Part shown: piece by piece, positions 6,917-12,310 of the stretch
How the letters are laid out: each line of letters begins with the position of its first letter
How positions within the stretch are numbered: the first letter of the stretch is position 1
Assembly: GCA_030638205.1 (NCBI GenBank)
Contig: DAOWFB010000084.1
Span: forward strand, 1 to 12,310
DNA: 12,310 bases
Direction of reading: 5' to 3'
DNA from: Thalassospiraceae bacterium
GTDB lineage: Bacteria; Pseudomonadota; Alphaproteobacteria; Rhodospirillales; Magnetovibrionaceae
The notes under the pieces: generated by a model
Database searches by the model: none
Told to the model about the DNA's origin: nothing
Seen by the model: the letters and a program-made list of their open reading frames with translations, nothing else
Program-made: the position numbers and the translations under genes

Positions 6917-8359
6917 TTAATCGTTTTTTGCCAGCCCCGCCCCAGGACTATCAAGCACCTTGCCGGGGTTGAGGGTGTTCTTTGGATCAAGGGCTTTTTT
7001 AAGCTGGGTCATCAATGCCACCCCATCACCTCGTTTGAAGTTATTCATGTCACCAACCTTGAGCAAGCCAATGCCGTGCTCGGCGGAAAAGCTACCGCCC
7101 ATATTAATCGCAAGGTCATGCACCAAGGCATTAATGCGCCCCCAATTTGATAAATATTCCTGTTTGTCGGCATTTTCCGGCTGGGTCAGATTAAAATGAA
7201 TATTGCCATCACCCAAATGACCGAACGGAACCGGGCGCACCCCGGGTATTTCTTTTTTTACCAATTCTGTGGCCCGGCTTATAAATTCCGGCACCTTTGA
7301 TATGGGAACCGATATGTCGTGCTTTATGGAGCCGCCTTCTTTTTTTTGTGCTTCTGGTATCCCATCGCGCAATCGCCAAAGACCTTCACGCTGGCTTTCG
7401 CTTTGGGCTATCACCACATCAACTGCCAAACCATTATCCATAGCTTCGGACAAAACTTTTTCCATAAGGTCACCAAGGGCCGCATTAGGATTGGTGCTGG
7501 TTGCCTCTAACAATACATAGACGTTTTGCTTTTCATTAAATGGGTCGTGACAATTTGGAATATGGCGAACCGCAAGCTCAATTGCAAAGCTATCCATAAC
7601 CTCAACCGCACTTAATTGCTCACCAATATTGGCGCGGGCATGAAGAAAAAGCTTTAGCGCATCCTCATATGATGTGCATCCGGCTAGCGCAGTTGCATAT
7701 GCATTTGGGGCCGGGAAAAGCCTTAGGGTTGCACGGGTAATTACGCCCAGCGTTCCCTCGGAACCTATGAAAAGCTGTTTTAAATCATATCCGCTATTGT
7801 CTTTGCGCAAGCTTTGCAGACCGTTCCAGATATGGCCATTGGCCATGACTGCCTCTAGCCCCAACACAAGTTCGCGGGCATTGCCGTAACGAAACACCTG
7901 CACGCCGCCAGCGTTGGTTGAAAGGTTGCCGCCAATTTGGCAACTGCCTTCGGAGCCAAGGCTCAAGGGAAAGTATGTTCCAGCATCTGCCGCCGCCGCT
8001 TGAACGTTAGCTAAAATGCATCCGGCACCCACCGTCATGCTCATGTCTATGGGGTTAACGTCTTCAATGTTATTCATGCGCTCCAGAGAAAGAATAATCT
8101 CGCCGTTTGGCACGCCACCACCGACTACCCCGGTATTACCGCCCTGCGGCACAACACTAACGTTTGCGGTAAATGCAATTTTCATCACGCTTGATACTTC
8201 GTCGGTATTTGCCGGCATCACCAACAAGGGCGAGCTTCCTTTAAAAAGACCGCGCTCTTCTACCAGACGCGGCGCAAGTTTTTTTTCATCATCCGTCCAG
8301 CCTTTTGGCCCCAACAGTGATTTGATTTCCCCCAATGCCTGTTCTGCATTTTTGCTCAT
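6917..8359 (-). CDS. FAD-linked 2-hydroxyacid dehydrogenase, D-2-hydroxyglutarate dehydrogenase type
   Basis: A flavoenzyme of the VAO/PCMH superfamily that oxidises a D-2-hydroxyacid to the 2-oxoacid. The closest relatives by motif are D-2-hydroxyglutarate and D-lactate dehydrogenases (D2HGDH, Dld2/Dld3, GlcD). The 480 residues hold an FAD_binding_4 domain (about 40-220) with PQGGNTGVVGGGVP (71-84) and GGNLSTNAGG (143-152). A C-terminal FAD-oxidase domain contains GHLGDGNIHFN (380-390) and SAEHGIG (425-431), ending LDPKNTLNPGKVL. H381, H388 and E427 match the metal site of human D2HGDH. R331 and K346 match its substrate-binding residues. There is no signal peptide, so it should be cytoplasmic. 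The ATG overlaps the sua5 stop by 4 bp. Which hydroxyacid it uses cannot be settled from sequence. Confidence 0.9.
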   Translation of the reverse strand: MSKNAEQALGEIKSLLGPKGWTDDEKKLAPRLVEERGLFKGSSPLLVMPANTDEVSSVMKIAFTANVSVVPQGGNTGVVGGGVPNGEIILSLERMNNIEDVNPIDMSMTVGAGCILANVQAAAADAGTYFPLSLGSEGSCQIGGNLSTNAGGVQVFRYGNARELVLGLEAVMANGHIWNGLQSLRKDNSGYDLKQLFIGSEGTLGVITRATLRLFPAPNAYATALAGCTSYEDALKLFLHARANIGEQLSAVEVMDSFAIELAVRHIPNCHDPFNEKQNVYVLLEATSTNPNAALGDLMEKVLSEAMDNGLAVDVVIAQSESQREGLWRLRDGIPEAQKKEGGSIKHDISVPISKVPEFISRATELVKKEIPGVRPVPFGHLGDGNIHFNLTQPENADKQEYLSNWGRINALVHDLAINMGGSFSAEHGIGLLKVGDMNNFKRGDGVALMTQLKKALDPKNTLNPGKVLDSPGAGLAKND

Positions 8360-9348
8360 TGGCTTTCGCCTTCATCTCGCGGTGCAGATGCCCGCATTAG
8401 GCGGTCATTTATGGCACGACCAATCCCGGTACCCGGAATAGGCATAACCGCGATACCGCGTATGCCCGGCTGGTCTAATGCCCGTATCATGGTGAACAGG
8501 TTGGCGGCAGCTTCACGCAGGTCACCTGTTTTTGATAGGGTCAATGCCGCCTTTTTGGGCGCATCGGGGCCAAAGGTTAAGTATGCTTCGCCTTTCAGGC
8601 GGTCTTCAGGCATTACGTTCATGCGCAGCGGAATTGACGGGGCGTAATGGCTTTTCATCATTCCCGGTGCTTTAATATCGCCATCATTGCTATCTTTTAT
8701 GGGGCCGATTTCAGCCTCAATTTCCTCAACGGTTATGGCACCATGACGCAGGATTGTTGCACTATCTCCTGAAAGATCAATTATTGTGCTTTCAATTCCC
8801 ATCTCGCATGACCCGCCGTCAATTATAATATCAATTCCATCACGGAACTGGCTGGCCACATGCATACCCGCGGTTGAGCTAACCGTGCCTGATTTATTTG
8901 CGCTGGGTGCTGCCAGAGGCACCCCGACATTTTCCAATAATGCTTGCGCGATAGGATGGCTTGGAACGCGAATGGCAATGGTATCAAGGCCAGCCGAGAC
9001 AAGCAGTGACAATGGTGAAGCATCAAGACGTTTTAACACCATGGTCAAAGGCCCGGGCCAAAATTTTTGGCTTAGCTTTTGCGCCAGTGGATTAAACTCT
9101 GCCAGCAATGCGGCCCCACCTGCGTCTTTTACATGAACAATAAGCGGATTAAAGGTCGGGCGGGATTTGGTTTCAAATATTTTTGCAACCGCGTCGCTGT
9201 TGGTTGCATCCGCCCCAAGCCCATAAACCGTTTCGGTTGGGAAGGCGACCAAGCCACCATCTTTAAGTTCCTGCACCGCCGCATCCAGTGTTTCATATGA
9301 AACATCAAGAAGCCGAGGCTCTTTTCTTTGTTTTGTGGATGCCGTCAC
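8356..9348 (-). CDS. sua5: L-threonylcarbamoyladenylate synthase, Sua5 type (GTG start)
   Basis: It makes threonylcarbamoyl-AMP from threonine, bicarbonate and ATP, the first step of the universal t6A37 modification on ANN-decoding tRNAs. TsaD, B and E, elsewhere in the genome, complete it. The 330-residue length marks the two-domain Sua5 form rather than the short TsaC. The YrdC domain (about 15-205) shows FPTETVYGLGADA (36-48), the KxR motif K61/R63, FWPGPLT (96-102) and PSANKSG (148-154). The linker APGMMKSHYAP (227-237) leads into the smaller Sua5 domain. The start is GTG at 9348-9346. The overlapping ATG at 9350 runs straight into TGA and is excluded. Upstream only a weak AGG is seen. 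It is 8 bp after the cysQ-like gene. A sua5-FAD oxidase pair is, as I recall, common in alphaproteobacteria. Confidence 0.95.
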   Translation of the reverse strand: MTASTKQRKEPRLLDVSYETLDAAVQELKDGGLVAFPTETVYGLGADATNSDAVAKIFETKSRPTFNPLIVHVKDAGGAALLAEFNPLAQKLSQKFWPGPLTMVLKRLDASPLSLLVSAGLDTIAIRVPSHPIAQALLENVGVPLAAPSANKSGTVSSTAGMHVASQFRDGIDIIIDGGSCEMGIESTIIDLSGDSATILRHGAITVEEIEAEIGPIKDSNDGDIKAPGMMKSHYAPSIPLRMNVMPEDRLKGEAYLTFGPDAPKKAALTLSKTGDLREAAANLFTMIRALDQPGIRGIAVMPIPGTGIGRAINDRLMRASAPRDEGESQ

Positions 9349-9356
9349 ATTATTGC

Positions 9357-10136
9357 CTAATTATCTTGTTTTCCGTATGCAACAAAATGTGGGTTTTCAA
9401 AACCCGGTTTGCCATAGGAAAGCTCATTACCGTTTAAATCTTTGACGCTGCCACCTGCGGCTAAAATTACCGCATGTCCGGCGGCGGTATCCCATTCCAT
9501 GGTGCGCCCAAGACGGGGGTATATATCAGCCATGCCTGCCGCTACCAAACAGAATTTTAACGAGCTTCCAGAGCTCATTTCTTCGGCTACAGTATAGTTT
9601 TTTAAAAAATTATCCATTTCGGTGCTTCTGTGGCTACGGCTTAGTAATGCCGTTAGCCCTTTTTCCGGCACGGGCCTACAGCTAATTTGCTTCAATTCAC
9701 CCCCATCAAGGCTAGCCGCCGCCCCATGTGGGCTGCCCACATAAATACTTCCCTTGGCGGGCGCATAAACAAAACCAAGCACCGGACGCCCGGCGTCTAT
9801 TAATGCAATGTTGACGGTAAATTCACCGTTTCTTTTTACGAATTCCCTGGTCCCATCTAGCGGGTCAACCAGCCAAAAGGTTGAACCAATTTCAGTTGGC
9901 GCAAGACCATCGGAAAATGCCTCTTCGCCGATTATGGGGTAGGGGGTTTTGACCTCATCCTTCAATGCGGCGGTAATTATTTCTTCGGCCAATTTGTCGG
10001 CCTTGGTAACGGGTGAAGTATCGCCTTTGGTTTCGACATCAAAATCGGTGGCGTATACATCCATAATTGCGTTTCCGGCACGAATGGATATTTCATGCAA
10101 TTGATCGAGAAGTGATATTGAAATATTTGCTGTCAT
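9357..10136 (-). CDS. cysQ: 3'(2'),5'-bisphosphate nucleotidase CysQ
   Basis: A lithium-sensitive phosphatase of the inositol monophosphatase superfamily that removes the 3'-phosphate of PAP (and PAPS). It clears this by-product of sulfate assimilation and of 4'-phosphopantetheine transfer. The 259 residues contain the metal site: GEEAF (70-74, E71), WLVDPLDGTREF (88-99, D91 and D94) and EWDTAAGHAVILAAGG (214-229, D216), plus SPVTKAD (41-47). DPLDGTREFVKRNGEFTVNIAL is the CysQ form of this motif rather than that of SuhB-type inositol phosphatases. The ATG is preceded by GAGGG at good spacing. It lies 82 bp after the AMMECR1 gene and 8 bp before sua5. No sulfate-assimilation gene is adjacent, so its role here may be general PAP turnover. 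Confidence 0.93.
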   Translation of the reverse strand: MTANISISLLDQLHEISIRAGNAIMDVYATDFDVETKGDTSPVTKADKLAEEIITAALKDEVKTPYPIIGEEAFSDGLAPTEIGSTFWLVDPLDGTREFVKRNGEFTVNIALIDAGRPVLGFVYAPAKGSIYVGSPHGAAASLDGGELKQISCRPVPEKGLTALLSRSHRSTEMDNFLKNYTVAEEMSSGSSLKFCLVAAGMADIYPRLGRTMEWDTAAGHAVILAAGGSVKDLNGNELSYGKPGFENPHFVAYGKQDN

Positions 10137-10179
10137 TAGTCCCTCACGGCTGGAATCGGTTAATCAGGAAAACAAGAGT

Positions 10180-10209
10180 ATTTGAAACCACCCTCAGTTG
10201 GAAGGTCAA
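10180..10209 (-). promoter_or_regulatory. possible promoter for cysQ
   Basis: On the minus strand TTGACC (10209-10204) and TCAAAT (10185-10180) are separated by 18 bases, giving a sigma-70-like pair about 45 bases upstream of the cysQ start. The -10 box is poor, matching TATAAT at about half of positions. This is a weak inference supported mainly by the 82-bp gap. The gap contains no hairpin-plus-T-run terminator. Confidence 0.25.
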
Positions 10210-10218
10210 TTCAGCTGG

Positions 10219-10848
10219 TCAGTGGGTCAGCGGGGATATGGCGTTCCAGTCTGACTTTATTTCCCCGGCAATAAACCGATATGCCTTGAATGTGGGGGAA
10301 AAATGATCCGCACCCATTCCCGCCTTAATTTTCAGTTGGGCAAGAAACTTATTCGGACTTTCAAGCTGCTGCCACACGGCAGGCAGGAACAATGCCCGCA
10401 TCGATGGCCCATCCTCAATTATTAACCCATCAACCCCCGGGCGTAGAATTGATAATAATTCTTCTTCGCTTTCGAAATTAATTTTGCTGGCCGGGCTAAG
10501 AACAGAAATGGAAAGGCGCAAACCATCTTTTGTTTCATCAATGCTTAGCGCCGGGAAGCGGGGATCGGAAAAGGCCGCGCGAAACGCGTTTTCTGCAATG
10601 TCAGTTGCCAATGGTTGGTTTGCTTCCGGGCTGCCGATGCAACCGCGAAGGTTGCCATCTTTTTTTATTGTAACGAACGCTGCACCATTTTCCATTAATT
10701 CCGGCGCAATTGATTTATCCGCAATCGCAAGGGGCCGACTATTTTTAAGGCCCGCTTCAATTGAAGCGCGGGCAATGGAAAGAAGCAGGTCCCCATGCGC
10801 GTCCAAAAGTGCGTGGGTATTTTCAGCAAAGGTATCTATATTGGACAT
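10219..10848 (-). CDS. amrA: AmmeMemoRadiSam system protein A (AMMECR1 domain)
   Basis: A single AMMECR1 domain protein, the bacterial relative of the human AMMECR1 protein. Biochemical function is unknown. Genomes often encode it next to a Memo-family protein and a radical SAM enzyme, hence the family name. In the 209 residues I see the hallmark LRGCIG (67-72, with invariant C70), AFVTIKKDG just before it, SDPRFPALS (94-102), LRLSISVLSP (110-119) and VDGLIIEDG (139-147). The tail, RALFLPAVWQQ to AYRFIAGEI, is also typical. No signal peptide or membrane segment is present, so it should be cytoplasmic. The start is 14 bp after the Memo gene with a weak AGG Shine-Dalgarno, so the two are almost certainly cotranscribed. 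The conserved cysteine suggests catalysis or metal/ligand binding, but that is inference. Confidence 0.93.
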   Translation of the reverse strand: MSNIDTFAENTHALLDAHGDLLLSIARASIEAGLKNSRPLAIADKSIAPELMENGAAFVTIKKDGNLRGCIGSPEANQPLATDIAENAFRAAFSDPRFPALSIDETKDGLRLSISVLSPASKINFESEEELLSILRPGVDGLIIEDGPSMRALFLPAVWQQLESPNKFLAQLKIKAGMGADHFSPTFKAYRFIAGEIKSDWNAISPLTH

Positions 10849-10862
10849 TTACCTAAAAACCC

Positions 10863-11657
10863 TCATTCAAACGACCATGCCCCGTAACCTACCACCCGGT
10901 CACGGTCTCCGGCGGTGTCACCGGAATTTCTTAAATCCAGCGTTGTGGCTTTTAGCCCTTTTTTGTTGGCCATCTTCAGCAGGCCTTTTAATGGTACACG
11001 ACCACACGCCTGATAATCGCCAATTGCATCAATATCTAAATTTTCAATTGCTTTACAGGTTTCCTCGTCAACTTTTTTTGCACCATCGTAGCTAAGGTAG
11101 TGGGAAAGGTCGGAGCTAATGATAATTAATGTTTCATCATTGCCCCAAAGGGTTTCCAATATTTCCACTACTTCATCGGTATGGGCATCACCTACCACCA
11201 GAGGAATTAATTTAAAATTATTTCCTAAAACCGATTGCAAAAACGGTAATTGAACCTCAAGGGAATGTTCATTTTTATGGGTTTCATCAAATATCGAAAC
11301 CTGAGGAAGGCTTAACAAGGCGCCGTCCATACCGTGGTCTATTTCCACGTCCCCTAGCGGGGTGGCAAAGGCATCTGCCGATGAAAGGGCCGCACCCCTG
11401 AGCGCAACCCGGTGGCACGGCCCCAAAAGCACAACCCGTTTAATTTTGTTTTTATGTGGGGTTAGAAGACCATAGGCACTGGCGGCGGTGGCGCCTGAAT
11501 AAACGTAGCCGGCATGGGGCACTATTATTGCTTTGGCCGCAACGCCCTCAGCCGGAGGGATACCCTTAAGAAAAGCGCTTATTTGGGATAAAAGCGTTTC
11601 AGGGTCGTCCGGATAAAACGTGCCAGCAACGGCTGGTTGGCGTACAATTGTCATCAT
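10863..11657 (-). CDS. amrB: AmmeMemoRadiSam system protein B (Memo family)
   Basis: A member of the Memo family, structurally related to LigB-type non-haem iron dioxygenases. Human MEMO1 binds copper or iron, but the reaction of the bacterial proteins is not known. The 264 residues are close to a full family length and carry IVPHAGYVYSG (45-54, H48), GPCHR (79-83, H82), EHSLEVQLPFLQ (130-141) and SSDLSHYL (181-188, D183 and H186). YQACGRVP (215-222) supplies C218. H48, H82, H186 and C218 appear to correspond to H49, H81, H192 and C244 of human MEMO1, so the metal site looks intact. Translation starts at one of two adjacent ATG codons (MMT). No Shine-Dalgarno is visible. It is the first gene of the minus-strand run and is divergent from the radical SAM gene across 53 bp. 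Confidence 0.95.
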   Translation of the reverse strand: MMTIVRQPAVAGTFYPDDPETLLSQISAFLKGIPPAEGVAAKAIIVPHAGYVYSGATAASAYGLLTPHKNKIKRVVLLGPCHRVALRGAALSSADAFATPLGDVEIDHGMDGALLSLPQVSIFDETHKNEHSLEVQLPFLQSVLGNNFKLIPLVVGDAHTDEVVEILETLWGNDETLIIISSDLSHYLSYDGAKKVDEETCKAIENLDIDAIGDYQACGRVPLKGLLKMANKKGLKATTLDLRNSGDTAGDRDRVVGYGAWSFE

Positions 11658-11673
11658 TATTTAAAGGTAGCCC

Positions 11674-11693
11674 GTTTGCGCCCGAGCGCAAAC
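11674..11693. promoter_or_regulatory. perfect inverted repeat, candidate operator between divergent amrB and amrS
   Basis: The arms gtttgcgc (11674-11681) and gcgcaaac (11686-11693) are exact reverse complements around the 4-base spacer ccga. The dyad lies in the centre of the 53-bp region between the Memo gene start (11657) and the radical SAM gene start (11711). On the plus strand a TATATA box (11701-11706) follows, and its -35 position would fall inside the dyad. On the minus strand a T/A-rich stretch follows at 11658-11666. A dimeric regulator bound here could control both directions. As RNA it would form a hairpin. No U-run follows, so a terminator is unlikely. Confidence 0.6.
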
Positions 11694-11710
11694 AAGCACA
11701 TATATAAGCC

Positions 11711-12310
11711 ATGAAAAATACAGCTAAAACAGACATGTCTGATATTGCTGAAAATGCCTTTCCCGGGCGTTATTGGCATGTGCTGGGTGATGCCAAAGGG
11801 GGCAAGGTCGTTCAGTGCGATTTATGCCCCCGGGCCTGCAAATTACACAATGGCCAGCGGGGCCTTTGTTTTGTTCGCGCCGCCCATAAGGGCCAAATTG
11901 TGCTTACCACCTATGGGCGCTCGTCGGGGTTTTGCATTGATCCCATCGAAAAAAAGCCCCTTAACCATTTTTTGCCCGGCACCCCGGTTTTTAGCTTTGG
12001 CACCGCCGGGTGCAATTTGACCTGCAAGTTTTGCCAAACCTGGGATATTTCCAAAGCCCGTGAATTTGATGTGCTGGCAGATGCCGCCAGCCCCGAAGCA
12101 ATTGCAAGTGCTGCCCATGATTTGGGCTGTAAATCAGTTGCCTATACCTACAACGATCCGGTCATATTTTTGGAATATGCGGTTGATGTGGCCAAGGCCT
12201 GCAAAGAGCGGGGCATTAAATCGGTGGCGGTTACCGCTGGATATATTTCACCCGAACCGGCCAAAGAATTCTTTGCCCATATGGATGCGGTTAACGTGGA
12301 TTTAAAGGGC
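11711..12310 (+). CDS. amrS: AmmeMemoRadiSam system radical SAM enzyme (3' end cut off)
   Basis: The radical SAM member of the AmmeMemoRadiSam trio. Its substrate is unknown. My translation gives 200 residues to the window end, open throughout. The radical SAM motif is CNLTCKFC (C101, C105, C108, a CX3CX2C). Preceding it is an N-terminal cysteine cluster C36, C39, C43 and C53 in CDLCPRACKLHNGQRGLCFVR. The family stretch YGRSSGFCIDPIEKKPLNHFLPG (68-90, with C75) lies between the two. Later SVAYTYNDPVIFLEYAVDVA and VAVTAGYISPEP match the family as I remember it. The overall resemblance is to pyruvate formate-lyase activating enzymes. ATG 11711 gives the longest product. ATG 11735 (residue 9) is also possible, and neither has a Shine-Dalgarno. 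A TATATA box only five bases before the first ATG would favour either a leaderless mRNA or the second start. Confidence 0.95.
   Translation, partial: MKNTAKTDMSDIAENAFPGRYWHVLGDAKGGKVVQCDLCPRACKLHNGQRGLCFVRAAHKGQIVLTTYGRSSGFCIDPIEKKPLNHFLPGTPVFSFGTAGCNLTCKFCQTWDISKAREFDVLADAASPEAIASAAHDLGCKSVAYTYNDPVIFLEYAVDVAKACKERGIKSVAVTAGYISPEPAKEFFAHMDAVNVDLKG

Noticed and set aside
6898..6920. Intrinsic terminator after the FAD enzyme gene
   Set aside because: The ggaattcc palindrome has no loop, and the T-run lies on the wrong side for minus-strand transcription.
8016..8441. 141-codon plus-strand open frame
   Set aside because: It is antisense to the FAD enzyme and sua5 with no recognisable motif.
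9348..9350. ATG as possible sua5 start
   Set aside because: It reads ATG-TGA at once. The real frame begins at the overlapping GTG.
10484..11095. 203-codon plus-strand open frame
   Set aside because: It is antisense across the AMMECR1-Memo junction, both well-supported genes. The composition is low in family-like features.
11843..12118. 91-codon minus-strand open frame inside the radical SAM gene
   Set aside because: It is a Gly/Ala-rich shadow of a gene with clear catalytic motifs on the other strand.

Overview
The window reads as chromosomal DNA from a Gram-negative bacterium, most likely an alphaproteobacterium of moderate GC content. The evidence is gene order (lptF-lptG-lptD-surA-pdxA in one run), SurA and LptD sequences that look alphaproteobacterial, and an AmmeMemoRadiSam radical SAM protein resembling those I remember from Rhodospirillales-type genomes. 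The genus cannot be told from the sequence. No rRNA, tRNA, CRISPR array, insertion sequence or phage gene is visible. Coding density is high, and no gene-free stretch exceeds about 130 bases.

Left part (1-6789, all minus strand, so transcription runs right to left): an outer-membrane biogenesis cluster. LptF and LptG are the inner-membrane permease subunits of the LPS exporter. LptD is the outer-membrane LPS translocon. SurA is the periplasmic chaperone that helps fold barrels such as LptD. PdxA (cut by the window edge) makes vitamin B6. lptF, lptG and lptD are 3-13 bases apart, and surA and pdxA overlap by ATGA. The only larger gap, between lptD and surA, holds a striking array of four 11-bp repeats.

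Middle part (6917-10136, minus strand): a D-2-hydroxyglutarate/D-lactate dehydrogenase-type FAD enzyme, a two-domain Sua5 threonylcarbamoyl-AMP synthase (the t6A tRNA modification), and a CysQ-type 3'(2'),5'-bisphosphate nucleotidase. They are tightly packed (4-bp overlap, 8-bp gap).

Right part (10219-12310): the three-component AmmeMemoRadiSam system, which is named but functionally unexplained. The AMMECR1-domain protein and the Memo-family protein lie together on the minus strand. The radical SAM partner runs divergently on the plus strand and is cut by the window end. The 53-bp region between the divergent genes contains a perfect 8-4-8 inverted repeat, a good candidate operator. Because cysQ, sua5 and the FAD enzyme follow AMMECR1 in the same direction, a promoter at this dyad could drive a long transcript, although an 82-bp gap before cysQ may hold its own promoter.

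This trio is the best candidate for a poorly understood system here. The rest is conserved housekeeping with a few notable details: a TTG start on lptG, LptD with a CxxC pair and only one C-terminal cysteine, and short repeats in leaders.
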